Source: Bacillus sp. MUM 116 (GTDB taxonomy: Bacteria; Bacillota; Bacilli; Bacillales; Cytobacillaceae). From it: DNA of 64,000 nucleotides. Under the pieces are notes generated by a model, which made no database searches, was not told where the DNA came from, and worked only from the letters and a program-made list of their open reading frames with translations. The stretch lies in the NCBI RefSeq assembly GCF_001866655.1, contig NZ_MLYR01000002.1, forward strand, positions 19,558 to 83,557, written 5' to 3'. Below, in pieces: positions 8,027-16,301 of this stretch. The position numbers and the translations under genes were made by a program. Position 1 is the stretch's first letter. Every line of letters begins with the position of its first letter.

Positions 8027-8494
8027 CTATTCAATAAAATTTATTTTATTTTCCTTACACCATTCAATCGCAATTTGTTTGAAACACTCGTACCGGTATG
8101 AATACCATTGATCTTCTATTTCAAAATCAATAATTTTGTCCTTAAACCTACTAAAGGCACCCTTTCCCTTAATTGCCCTTAATAAGGAATCCTGCTTCCG
8201 TAAATCACCTACTGATAAGCAAAAGTTTTCCATTATTTCATATTCATTAACTTCATATTTAGTAGGTAACTCTAAATAATTTTCAAAGTTTTCAACCACA
8301 TCAATTGCAACCATCCTATTTTCTTGTTCCCATTCAGGTAAATGATCAAATGGTTTTTCGTCTTCAGCAGCTCTCAGATCCTCCGATGTTACTAACACAA
8401 ATTCGCCCGTTTTAATATTCAGTAATGAACGTGACTCTTCAAACTGTATTTCCATTTCCTCAATGATATCTTTTAGTTTGACTTGTATACACAT
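8027..8494 (-). CDS. UPF0158 family protein
   Basis: A 155-residue soluble acidic protein. The LKDIIEEMEIQFEESRSLLNIKTGEFVLV start, the LPEWEQENRMVAIDVVEN block and the late GKGAFSRFKD...WYSYRYE segment are the marks of the UPF0158 family (PF03682), whose function is not known. AAAGAGGTGATC precedes the ATG. It is the last gene of a compact minus-strand series from 9262, each gene small and uncharacterised. Confidence 0.85.
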   Translation of the reverse strand: MCIQVKLKDIIEEMEIQFEESRSLLNIKTGEFVLVTSEDLRAAEDEKPFDHLPEWEQENRMVAIDVVENFENYLELPTKYEVNEYEIMENFCLSVGDLRKQDSLLRAIKGKGAFSRFKDKIIDFEIEDQWYSYRYECFKQIAIEWCKENKINFIE

Positions 8495-8551
8495 TATTTG
8501 ATCACCTCTTTATATTTTTACTAATGCACCCAGTTAGTTCAAGGTTTCTTT

Positions 8552-8890
8552 TTAATGAGTTACAAAATAGTCATAAAAAGAGTCACCTTTTAGATTAAAA
8601 AGCATTTTATATTCCCCGACTTGTTCACCTTTATAAACAATTGGAAGATATGACACAATGTAATCGAAACCGTATGAGTGGTAAGAATCCTTGTTCCACT
8701 TATCTATAAAAAGGGCAAGGCTATCCATAATTACTCTTAAGTGAACCTTGTCAAAATCGTCTCCGAATATTTCACGGAACTCTTTCTCTTGTTCGTATTT
8801 GTAGGAACTTAAATTATCCCAAAACCCCTCTATGGTTTTACTTTCAATAGAATGATTTTCTGCCCACTCTCTTAACTTATTGGTATTCAT
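8552..8890 (-). CDS. Hypothetical protein
   Basis: A 112-residue soluble protein, MNTNKLREWAENHSIESKTI and onward, with a GAGGGAATAAAAG ribosome site. It has many aromatic residues near the end (DSYHSYGFDYIVSYLPIVY). Its ATG lies three bases after the stop of the upstream 90-residue gene, so the two are co-transcribed. A trace of the dispersed repeat (TGCACCCAGTTAG) separates it from the UPF0158 gene. No family recognised. Confidence 0.65.
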   Translation of the reverse strand: MNTNKLREWAENHSIESKTIEGFWDNLSSYKYEQEKEFREIFGDDFDKVHLRVIMDSLALFIDKWNKDSYHSYGFDYIVSYLPIVYKGEQVGEYKMLFNLKGDSFYDYFVTH

Positions 8891-8893
8891 CTT

Positions 8894-9166
8894 TTATTCC
8901 CTCGTTTTTTCAACTTTTTTTAGTACATATTCTGAAAGTTTTAGGAAATTCCTTCTTCCGCTATAATTTGAGCCGGATGTACTATCGACAAGGAGTTCGA
9001 CTTCTTGCCTTTTCTTTACATTTTTCAAAAATGCATCTTCAGCAAATACTTGATACTCAGGGTCTACTATGAAGTATTCAGAACCATTTGTAAGATGCAG
9101 TTCAGCTTTGGGGTATTTTCTTCCATCTGGTACATAATGGTCAAATTTTCCTGATATAGAACTCAT
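8894..9166 (-). CDS. Hypothetical protein
   Basis: A 90-residue soluble protein starting MSSISGKFDHYVPDGRKYPK. Its ATG follows immediately on the TAA of the upstream small frame (TAA-ATG), and its own ribosome site is weak, so translation is probably coupled. It contains a charged beta-rich stretch and a Lys/Arg-rich end (LKKVEKTRE). No family recognised. Confidence 0.6.
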   Translation of the reverse strand: MSSISGKFDHYVPDGRKYPKAELHLTNGSEYFIVDPEYQVFAEDAFLKNVKKRQEVELLVDSTSGSNYSGRRNFLKLSEYVLKKVEKTRE

Positions 9167-9262
9167 TTAACTTTTCTCAGGGGGTGGAGTAAGAGAATCA
9201 TGAAGGATGAAAATCCCAAGAAATAATACACATGAAGAGACGAATATTACGAATATACGCAA
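9167..9262 (-). CDS. Tiny single-helix membrane peptide
   Basis: A 31-residue peptide, RIFVIFVSSCVLFLGIFIL then HDSLTPPPEKS, with one membrane helix and a polar proline-rich tail. The TTG start has AGAGGT nine bases upstream. The frame is open further upstream into a partial dispersed repeat (9358-9395) and encodes another hydrophobic segment (IWIYVFQFFLVYLG). It may therefore be the end of a larger membrane protein whose start was removed by the repeat. It leads the run of four minus-strand genes. Confidence 0.4.
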   Translation of the reverse strand: MRIFVIFVSSCVLFLGIFILHDSLTPPPEKS

Positions 9263-9409
9263 GGAAATTACCTCTTTTGTAAATTTATATACATTTCCTA
9301 AGTAAACTAAGAAAAACTGGAAGACGTAAATCCATATAGCTGTTCCTATATTTCTTTGTTCAACTAAAGCACCCGATAGTTAAATAAGAAAATGGCGAAA
9401 ACAACGCTT

Positions 9410-9610
9410 TTATAATTGGGGGAGGAAAATCATAAATAAAATAACAATTGGTATAGCAAGAATTAAAGAAATAAGCTTAATCCACCATCGTTGTCTAGAA
9501 AATATTAAAAGCACAATCATTATTAAAATAAACAACGGCCAAAAAGTCACATAAGAGATTGCTAATACTAATGAATATAGAAAAATATCTACCGCCACCA
9601 AATAAATCAC
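9410..9610 (-). CDS. Small hydrophobic membrane protein
   Basis: A 66-residue protein with two to three membrane helices (LVLAISYVTFWPLFILIMIVLLIF and LISLILAIPIVILFMIFL) and an RQRWW turn between them. Such peptides are frequent beside the small hypothetical genes of Bacilli. No family recognised; the start is uncertain because no strong ribosome site is seen. Confidence 0.45.
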   Translation of the reverse strand: MIYLVAVDIFLYSLVLAISYVTFWPLFILIMIVLLIFSRQRWWIKLISLILAIPIVILFMIFLPQL

Positions 9611-9688
9611 ACTACCTAAACTTAGTTTATTGTTGAACTATTGCACTCGATTTATATACATAATAATTCTCTGCTTGTTCTTAATTAT

Positions 9689-9802
9689 CCTTCTTCAGCT
9701 AAACTGCTATCGTTAGTTGCATAAGAAAAAGGATCGCCCGCAGCGGTCCCTACTTAAACACAAGCACCCGTTTGTTTAAGTGAATTATTTCACAAACTTT
9801 CC
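9689..9802. repeat. Composite repeat, long form
   Basis: The CTTCTTCAGCTAAACTGCTATCGTTAG core is followed by GGATCGC-CCGCA-GCGGTCC (stem with a G-T pair), GCACCCGTTTGTTTAAG and GTGAATTATTTCAC. It fills most of the 9611-9913 gap. Confidence 0.75.
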
Positions 9803-9850
9803 CTTTCATACTTCATTTGGTATAGGAATGCTACCCCGATTGTGTTATAA

Positions 9851-9882
9851 AAAAGGCTCTCCTTTAATTTAGGAAAGCCTTC
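9851..9882 (-). terminator. Terminator of the SDR gene
   Basis: AAGGCT-TCCT pairs with AGGA-AGCCTT around TTAATTT, with T/A runs on both sides, 30 bases after the SDR stop. Confidence 0.75.
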
Positions 9883-9913
9883 TTTAATTTATAACAAAGT
9901 TTTTTCTCGAAGA

Positions 9914-10621
9914 TCATTTATCCATATATTGTTCATCTGCCTCATTTAAAGCTGCAGCCAAGATTTTCTCTGCAACAAATTCAGGAGTATCAGATGGATT
10001 GGTAGAGCCTTGTGGCTGCTGCCGGCGAACGCCCAGAGCGTTTTTTCCAAAATCGGTTGCGGTTACTCGCGGATAGACGGAAATCACCCGGATTTGCTCT
10101 GAGGCCAATTCGCCTCGTGCTGTATCGGAAAGCATGTTCAAAGCGGATTTGGTAGCCGCATAGGCTCCGATTCCAGGAATATTCATCTTGGTGACCACCG
10201 AACTTATATTGATGATCAGTCCTCCTCCTTGCTCTCGCATAATAGGGATCACAGCTTGCATGGCTGTTAATGGTCCTATCACATTGAGGTTAAAGATCTT
10301 CTGAAAATCATCAGGATTGAGGTCAGCAATCGTGCCTCTTGCAGCTTGTCCAGCGTTATTGATGACCACATCCAGGCGACCAAAGTGCTGCGCCGTCTCC
10401 TCAATGACCCGTTGAACCTGCTTCGGATCGCTCACGTCAGCAGGCAGAGCTACAGCGTTACTTCCCCGGCCCTTCAATTCCTCGGCGAGATGATTGAGTA
10501 CATCGGCAGACCGAGCTACCAATGCTAATTTGGCACCAGCGGCGGCAAAGCGGCGTGCTGTGGCTAAGCCGATACCAGCGGATGCTCCAGTAATAAGAAC
10601 AACTTTTTCACGAATTTCCAT
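9914..10621 (-). CDS. Short-chain dehydrogenase/reductase
   Basis: A 235-residue NAD(P)-dependent oxidoreductase. It has the cofactor motif TGASAGIG at about residue 12, NNAGQA for core stability, the Ser of INISSV, and the catalytic pair in YAATK. The ATG at MEIREKVV has AAAGGAAC in front; the longer frame has none. GC content is clearly above its neighbours and codon choice differs (GCC, CGG, GAG), pointing to recent transfer. A second high-GC SDR fragment lies just upstream. Substrate unknown. Confidence 0.9.
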   Translation of the reverse strand: MEIREKVVLITGASAGIGLATARRFAAAGAKLALVARSADVLNHLAEELKGRGSNAVALPADVSDPKQVQRVIEETAQHFGRLDVVINNAGQAARGTIADLNPDDFQKIFNLNVIGPLTAMQAVIPIMREQGGGLIINISSVVTKMNIPGIGAYAATKSALNMLSDTARGELASEQIRVISVYPRVTATDFGKNALGVRRQQPQGSTNPSDTPEFVAEKILAAALNEADEQYMDK

Positions 10622-10676
10622 TATAAATGTTCCTTTCTTTGAATGAAATGATTGGCTCACCACAGGATTGGGCCGT

Positions 10677-10805
10677 TCACGCTCCTCGACGAGAAAGTGC
10701 CCGTGGACCGTTCTCGTCGAGGAGCGTGAGGCGCTCAGGATGACGTGCGGCCTGTTGGACCGTGAGCGTTCCCTCTAAGTTGTTGAGATCCGTCGCGGTG
10801 AAGCC
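10677..10805 (-). pseudogene. High-GC C-terminal fragment of another SDR
   Basis: The minus strand reads GFTATDLNNLEGTLTVQQAA then RHPERLTLLDENGP, the familiar C-terminal region of an actinobacterial-type SDR (GFTATDLN...GT.TV..AA). The natural ending is lost: after DENGP the frame enters the second arm of an inverted repeat and stops. The base composition is far from that of the surrounding genome. Confidence 0.7.
10679..10730. repeat. 18-bp inverted repeat at the end of the SDR fragment
   Basis: CACGCTCCTCGACGAGAA and TTCTCGTCGAGGAGCGTG are exact inverted copies separated by about 16 bases. One arm is part of the SDR coding sequence, so the other is a fold-back copy made by an inverted duplication rather than a designed operator. 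Confidence 0.75.
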
Positions 10806-10845
10806 CCTGTATAACCGATAAATTCTATATGGTAACAAAAAATCC

Positions 10846-10968
10846 TTCTTCAAGTAACCTGCCCTCTAGCTTAAGTAAATTACTTCACAATATTTCAGTA
10901 AAATTAACACAAATATCCATTAAAAAATCACCTTACCTCTAATAAAACAATAGGAGTAAGGTGATTTT
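10846..10968. repeat. Short-form composite repeat followed by a terminator hairpin
   Basis: CAAGTAACCTGCCCTCTAGCTTAAG joins directly to TTACTTCACAATATT. From 10923 AAAATCACCTTAC-CTC pairs with GAG-GTAAGGTGATTTT, probably the terminator of the minus-strand gene at 11041. The rest of 10806-11040 shows no gene. Confidence 0.7.
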
Positions 10969-11040
10969 AATCAAAATTTTTTAAAAATAGCGCCAACTTC
11001 TATTTAATAGAAATCGGCACTTTGTTTATTCGCTATACGT

Positions 11041-11250
11041 TTAGCGTGACGCTTTTGGCGGTTGGCACACATCACATTTACGTTGGTTATTATTTTTAAA
11101 TTTTGTAAATGTTTTTTCAAAGTTGCTACCACATGCACATTTAAATAGTAACTTTTGAGAAAAACCGTGATATTCCGTCGTTAGCAACTTACTTTCCGAA
11201 TTGTTCTCAACAAATTCTCTAATTTTACCAATCGTCCATCGTTTATTCAT
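11041..11250 (-). CDS. Small zinc-ribbon-like protein
   Basis: A 69-residue basic protein. CACGSNF and RKCDVC near the C-terminus make a four-cysteine pattern (C-x-C ... C-x2-C) typical of small zinc ribbons. The preceding VENNSESKLLTTEYHG block resembles the DNA-binding N-terminal parts of phage- or intron-type endonucleases. It may be a fragment of such a protein. The function is not known; nothing mobile adjoins it directly. Confidence 0.5.
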   Translation of the reverse strand: MNKRWTIGKIREFVENNSESKLLTTEYHGFSQKLLFKCACGSNFEKTFTKFKNNNQRKCDVCQPPKASR

Positions 11251-11398
11251 TCACTTACACCTCCATATTTTATCGTTAGACGGAGGCTTTTCTTGGCATC
11301 CGTTCAATCATGAGCAAAAGTCGTAATTATCCTAAGTTTCTCATTATAACATGAGCTGACACTCAATTAAACAGAGCGTTATTTTGAACGCGTACATT

Positions 11399-11506
11399 CG
11401 CTTCTTGAAGTAATCTGCCCCCTTTGCACAAAAAGAAAAGCCGCCTTCATTGGCAGCTGGGATCTTTAACTCTTGCACCCGTTAGTTGAACAAGTGGCAA
11501 CTTTGT
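11399..11506. repeat. Composite repeat, long form
   Basis: CTTCTTGAAGTAATCTGCCCCC, a GCCGCCTTCATTGGCAGC stem-loop, then CTCTTGCACCCGTTAGTTG. It abuts the stop of the 11514 gene. Confidence 0.7.
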
Positions 11507-11513
11507 CTTTTCA

Positions 11514-12110
11514 TTAATTTGTTGGAGTTATAACTTTATATTCTTCTGGTATATGTAAAATTGTTTCGTAATACGCATTAGTAGTATATTGGCTAGATAT
11601 ATTTTTATTAATTTTTTTATAAGTTAAAAACGGCTTTATTATTGGTTCTTTTTGAAGAATACATTGTACAGCTATTTTTTTTGAAAGTCTATGATTATCT
11701 GATAACGATATTTCAAACCAAAGAGGCTTTTCTCCATTTATATAGATAGATTTAATTCCATTTACATTATTATTTAGAAGCAAGGAAAAGTCCTCTACAT
11801 TTTTTTTATGCTCAGGTAATGATAAAATATAAGGCTTTAAATAGCCTTTTTTCCATTGTGTTTCATTTATTGAAAAATTACAATTCATGATTGAAATGGT
11901 TAAATGACTTATTATTAAAAGTGTCATTACAAAGAATAATCCTCTGAATGATAAGCCAAGTACAGAAAATGATTTCCTATCTTTCACTAAATGTACAATA
12001 AATACAATTCCAAGAAATGTCCATAATATTTCACTTATAAACAACATTGGTGCATTAGATGCACTTTCTATTTCTTGATGTATTTCAATAACTCTTGTAA
12101 TACTGGGCAA
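11514..12110 (-). CDS. Membrane-anchored protein of unknown function
   Basis: A 198-residue protein with two membrane helices in the first half (MLFISEILWTFLGIVFIVHLV and GLFFVMTLLIISHLTISIM) and a polar, probably extracytoplasmic C-terminal domain of about 110 residues. The start is TTG with AGGAGG nine bases upstream. It has no recognisable motif and no co-transcribed partner. Confidence 0.6.
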   Translation of the reverse strand: MPSITRVIEIHQEIESASNAPMLFISEILWTFLGIVFIVHLVKDRKSFSVLGLSFRGLFFVMTLLIISHLTISIMNCNFSINETQWKKGYLKPYILSLPEHKKNVEDFSLLLNNNVNGIKSIYINGEKPLWFEISLSDNHRLSKKIAVQCILQKEPIIKPFLTYKKINKNISSQYTTNAYYETILHIPEEYKVITPTN

Positions 12111-12335
12111 CTCTAATTTCCTCCTGAGATTTCATCATTTATAGTTCATTCTGTTTCCCTTTTGTACAGCAATTAAAACTACAACACCTACCCCCTTTAT
12201 TGAACTTTACAGAAATAGATATAATCACTTCCAAAATTCACTTTTATTATATAATTAACCATCTTTTAACAACAGAGTGATTAATAAACTTATCTTAACA
12301 TTTCTACTTCTCTTAGTGGATAAAAAATACAATTT

Positions 12336-12420
12336 TTCTTCCACTAACCTGCCAGTTAGCTCAACAATAAAAATGGATCGCCGCATCGGTACCTTCTTTA
12401 ACTCTTGCACCCGTTAGCCA
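12336..12420. repeat. Composite repeat interrupted next to IS110
   Basis: The repeat runs through CTAACCTGCCAGTTAG, GGATCGCCGCATCGGTACC and CTCTTGCACCCGTTAG and then breaks off. The usual TTTAAGTG...TTTCACAATC end is missing where the insertion sequence region begins. Another partial copy is found beyond the element (14020-14092). Confidence 0.55.
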
Positions 12421-12487
12421 CTCATGAAGCGCAAAAATCGGCACTTCACCACAAAGAATGAAAATGTTATTAAACCGTCAATACTGA

Positions 12488-12660
12488 TTCTACGGCTGGG
12501 AGAGGAAGGTCGATCAACTATGGTGCGTTAGAGCCCATCAGTCTGACTCCAACGACCACGGTGCACCACTGACTGTTGCTCCCTTACGGGAAGCACACAT
12601 GGTAGATTAATCCTATTCTGGTTGCTGCACCAGCCTCCAATATTATTGTGAGCCGTAGAA
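12488..12660 (+). ncRNA. Candidate IS110 bridge RNA (seekRNA) region
   Basis: TTCTACGGCT (12488-12497) and AGCCGTAGAA (12651-12660) are exact 10-base complements closing the whole region. Inside are TGCTCCC-TTAC-GGGAAGCA (about 12566-12584) and CTGG-TTGCTGCA-CCAG (about 12618-12634). IS110 elements are known to encode a bridge RNA in the non-coding end on the 5' side of the transposase, which pairs with donor and target DNA. Position and folding fit that, but the guide loops and the target were not determined. Confidence 0.6.
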
Positions 12661-12663
12661 AAG

Positions 12664-13896
12664 ATGTTTTCAATGGATGTAGTCATTGAAAGAGCATGCG
12701 GTATGGATGTCCATAAGGACAATATTACTGCCTGTATTTTGACACCTAAAGGAGAGGAGATTCAAACGTTCTCTACTAAAACTGTATTTCTATTACAGTT
12801 GGTTGACTGGATTAAACTACATAATTGTACCCATGTCGCCATGGAGAGCACGAGTGTTTATTGGAAGCCTATTGTGAATTTACTAGAAGCTGAGGATATT
12901 GAGTTTTTAGTGGTGAATGCCCAACATATGAAGGCAGTCCCCGGACGTAAAACAGATGTTAAGGATGTAGAATGGATTGCCAAACTTCTTCGTCATGGAC
13001 TGTTGAAAGCTAGATACGTTCCAGATCGTAATCAAAGGGAACTACGTGAACTCGTTCGATATCGTCGGAGTATCATTGAGGAACGTGCAAGACAAATCAA
13101 TCGAATTCAAAAGGTATTAGAAGGAGCGAACATTAAATTGGGTTCAGTTGTTTCAGACGTTTTAGGTGTTTCAGCTCGAGATATGCTTGACGCTATTGCC
13201 GAAGGCGAAGAGAATCCTGAAAAACTAGCAAATTTTGCACGTCGTTCAATGAAAAAGAAGAAAGATGAACTGGAACTCGCACTTAAAGGTTATATTCAAT
13301 CCCATCAACGTCTAATGTTAAAAACGATTTTAAGACATATTGACTTTTTGACTGAAGAGATTGAGATGCTCGATCAAGAAGTAGCGAAAAGAGTACGTAC
13401 CAACCAGGAAGATGTGGAACGATTAGATTCTATTCCTGGTATAGCCACCAGGATGGCTGAGCAAATTTTAGCTGAAATCGGAACTGATATTAAGAAACAA
13501 TTCCCAAGTGCAGCCCATATGTGTTCCTGGGCAGGTTTGGTTCCTGGACAAAACGAAAGTGCCGGGAAAAGGAAATCAGCTAAAACCAAAAAAGGAAATA
13601 AGTATTTGAGATCAGCATTAACTGAAACAGCTCATTCAGTAAAAGGTTCGAAGAACTATCTCGGAGCACTGTATCGACGAACAGCATCACGAAAAGGCAA
13701 AAAACGAGCCGGAATAGTGGTCGCACATGCCATGTTACGTATCTCTTATTATCTCTTAACACGGAAAGAAATGTATGTAGACTTAGGAGAAGACTACTTT
13801 GATAAACAGAGACAGCAATCCATTGTTCGGCATTCACTACGAAGACTTGAAAGTTTAGGATACACAGTTACCTTACAAGAACCAGAAGCATCTTAA
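12664..13896 (+). CDS. IS110-family transposase
   Basis: A 410-residue DEDD recombinase. The N-terminal RuvC-like domain shows GMDVHKDNITACI, AMESTSVYWKPI and GRKTDVKDVEWIAKLLRHGLL, carrying the acidic residues. The C-terminal transposase-20 domain has LDSIPGIATRMAEQILAEIG, the MCSWAGLVPGQNESAGKRKS block and the conserved serine region. A second possible start (MDVVIERACG) lies three codons in. It appears intact and, with the structured RNA upstream, could still be active. Confidence 0.95.
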   Translation: MFSMDVVIERACGMDVHKDNITACILTPKGEEIQTFSTKTVFLLQLVDWIKLHNCTHVAMESTSVYWKPIVNLLEAEDIEFLVVNAQHMKAVPGRKTDVKDVEWIAKLLRHGLLKARYVPDRNQRELRELVRYRRSIIEERARQINRIQKVLEGANIKLGSVVSDVLGVSARDMLDAIAEGEENPEKLANFARRSMKKKKDELELALKGYIQSHQRLMLKTILRHIDFLTEEIEMLDQEVAKRVRTNQEDVERLDSIPGIATRMAEQILAEIGTDIKKQFPSAAHMCSWAGLVPGQNESAGKRKSAKTKKGNKYLRSALTETAHSVKGSKNYLGALYRRTASRKGKKRAGIVVAHAMLRISYYLLTRKEMYVDLGEDYFDKQRQQSIVRHSLRRLESLGYTVTLQEPEAS

Positions 13897-14019
13897 TCTA
13901 TTCAACTCGATTCCAAAGATCAATGAATTAGGCGCTCTCCCCTTTTTTAAAAATGAATGAGCTGCGTCTTCTTTAGTATTGCCTTTTTTCCAGAATTACA
14001 GAAGTTTATTTTCATGGTA

Positions 14020-14092
14020 GTTTAACAAGAAAAAAGGATCGCCTAAGAAACCCTTTCTTGAACTCTAGCACCCGTTCGTATGTACAAACCTA
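14020..14092. repeat. Partial composite repeat downstream of IS110
   Basis: AGTTTAACAAGAAAAAAGGATCGCC...CTCTAGCACCCGTTCG retains the middle part of the repeat only. The 13897-14020 stretch also contains a GGCGCTC...GAGCTGCGTC segment resembling module C in reverse. No gene is seen in 13897-14136. Confidence 0.5.
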
Positions 14093-14136
14093 CCTTTTAC
14101 AAACTCATTAATTGTTGAAAAAATATATGGCATTAC

Positions 14137-15411
14137 CTAGAGCTTCCAGGCTTCTTTTAATAACTTAATATCTTTATTAATTTCAGTTTCCGTTAATCCT
14201 CCAAAGCCAAGGAAGATTCTAGAACTTACAAATCCTGTTACTCCGTTATAATATATTGATAATGGATAAACCTTTACACCGACGTTCATTGCAGTATTAA
14301 TTAACTCATTTTCCTCCATATTGTTTTTTACTTCCAAAACAATATGAAGTCCTGATTTTTCACCAATTATGGTTACATTTTGTCCAAAATAATTGTTAAT
14401 GGCTAACATTAATGTAATATGCTTTTTACGGTAAAGAGTTCTCATTTTATTTAAATGACTTTGCCAAAATCCTTCTTTCATAAAACGATAAAGAGTATCC
14501 TGGTGGACACGAGAAACGGTCTGTTTATAAATAGTAAAGTGCTCCAGATATTTTTTCACTAGTGGAGATGGTAAAACATATAGCTAATACGTATAGATGG
14601 AATTAAAGACTTCGAAAATGTACCTAAATACACGACTCTTTCCTTTGTACTCAGCCCTTGTAAGGACGGAATCGGCTTCCCTTTATATCGATATTCACCG
14701 TCATAGTCATCTTCAATAATATATCCGTTCTCTTCTTCTGCCCATTTTATCAAATCCATTCTTCTTGAAATGGGCATTATCATCCCATAAGGAAATTGAT
14801 GAGACGGTGTAACATAAACAACATTTGCATCCGTATTTTTTAACTGATTTATATTTATCCCATCATCATCAAGAGGTAAAGAAACCGTATGTACTCCTAG
14901 ATCTTCTAAAGTTATTCTTGTTCTATGGAAACCGGGATCCTCAAGGGCATAGATATGTTTTTTACCGATTAACATACACAATAATCCAATAAGTATCTGT
15001 GTACCTGCACCAATTATTATTTGTTCCGCAGAGCATCTTACACCTCTGGAAGCATAAAGATAGGCTGCAATTTGTTCACGAAGAAGTTGTTCCCCTTGAG
15101 GATCTCTTTATTGGAAGTTATCTCCAATTTTTCTAAGCCTCTTTGGTGAATAATTAAATCATTATCAAAGGTTGTAACAAACATTCCTTTTCGAGGTTTA
15201 CTTTCCACATACCCCTCCGCACATAATTGTTCGTAAGCCGACTGAATGGTGTTTAACCTTACTTCAAAGTAATTTGATAAATTTCATTTTGATGGTAATT
15301 TTTCTTTTGGTTTTATTCTTCCAGATAAAATTTCTTGTTTAATGTAATTGGCTAGTTGTATGAAATAGGTTTTTCATTTTTACTATCCAAAACAGGTGTT
15401 ATTTCAATCAT
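14137..15411 (-). pseudogene. MocR-type regulator (GntR-aminotransferase fusion), decayed
   Basis: These regulators join a GntR winged helix to a PLP-binding aminotransferase-like domain. From 15411 the minus strand encodes MIEITPVLDSK, then in another frame QLANYIKQEILSGRIKPKEK, an in-frame TGA, and TIQSAYEQLCAEGYVESKPR. The PLP domain follows with EEENGYIIEDDYDGEYRYKG and LGTFSKSLIPSIRISYM (PLP-lysine region), then a frameshift at about 14570-14600 into VKKYLEHFTIYKQ and the rest. There are at least three frame breaks. It is divergent from the GNAT gene, its likely former target. Confidence 0.85.
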
Positions 15412-15582
15412 ATTTCCACTCCCACTTTAATGCTGGTACCATTAAAATTGTCGTATCTGGTACTTTTGATTATACCAGATTGTGTTTAAATAAAGGTAAA
15501 CGAGATGACTAAAATGGTTATAACACTTTAAACTCGGCACGCCTTCCATCTATACTGTAATAAAATAAAATGTGGTGATTAA

Positions 15583-16284
15583 ATGAATCAGAGAATAAAC
15601 AAATACAACCAGCCAATTGGTGAGGAGTTGTCCAATTGGCAGAAAAGAGAATTCCCTTCTGATATGTATTATGTTGGAAAACATACTATTGTCACTAGAT
15701 TATCTCGTGCACATACTAAAGAACTCTATAATGCCTATAAAAATTCTAATCCTAGTAATTGGACTTATTTAACCGACGAACCACCTCACAACTATGAAAA
15801 ATTTGAACAAACATTACTAGAAAAAATAGAAAGTAGCACACAGATCTATTATGCTGTGTTAAATAAAGAGACAAACAAACCACTTGGGATATTTAGTTTA
15901 ATGAGGATAGATCAGGCAAATGGGGTGGTCGAAGTAGGAAGTATTAATTTTTCGGATGCTTTAAGAAGGACAAGAATCTCTACCGAAGCACACTATTTAT
16001 TAGCCAAGTATGTTTTTGAAGAACTCCAATACCGACGCTATGAATGGAAATGTGATTCTCTTAATGCCCCCTCCATTAAAACAGCAAAACGTTTAGGATT
16101 TAAGTATGAAGGCACCTTTAGAAATAACGTTATCTATAAAAACCGATCACGAAGCACCAACTGGTTTTCAATGCTAATAGAAGAATGGCCTCTACATAAA
16201 CAGGCATTAACTCAATGGTTGGCAGATGAGAACTTTGACGACGAAGGAATTCAAGTTCAAAGATTAGAATCATTTAAGCAATAA
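15583..16284 (+). CDS. GNAT-family N-acetyltransferase
   Basis: A 233-residue acetyltransferase of the RimJ/RimL-like group with an N-terminal extension (MNQRINKYNQPIGEELSNWQ). The acetyl-CoA site region RRTRISTEAHYLLAKYVF and the late CDSLNAPSIKTAKRLGFKYEGTFRN are typical of this group. GTGGTGATTAA precedes the ATG. It is divergent from the broken MocR gene, with a GGTACCATTAA...GTATCTGGTAC stretch between them that may be the old operator. Confidence 0.88.
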   Translation: MNQRINKYNQPIGEELSNWQKREFPSDMYYVGKHTIVTRLSRAHTKELYNAYKNSNPSNWTYLTDEPPHNYEKFEQTLLEKIESSTQIYYAVLNKETNKPLGIFSLMRIDQANGVVEVGSINFSDALRRTRISTEAHYLLAKYVFEELQYRRYEWKCDSLNAPSIKTAKRLGFKYEGTFRNNVIYKNRSRSTNWFSMLIEEWPLHKQALTQWLADENFDDEGIQVQRLESFKQ

Positions 16285-16301
16285 GAACAAAAAAATATCG
16301 T

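Larger units (their letters stand above)
12430..13920 (+). mobile_element. IS110-family insertion sequence (approximate ends)
   Basis: One transposase gene is preceded by a structured non-coding end of about 230 bp. IS110 elements lack terminal inverted repeats, so the ends cannot be fixed by eye; the left end probably lies near 12417, where the dispersed repeat is cut. A degraded C-terminal copy of the same transposase is at 34825-35120. Confidence 0.75.

Noticed and set aside
12664..13896. Transposase as a domesticated gene
   Set aside because: All catalytic and C-terminal motifs and the RNA-like end are present, so a normal IS110 element is the simpler explanation.
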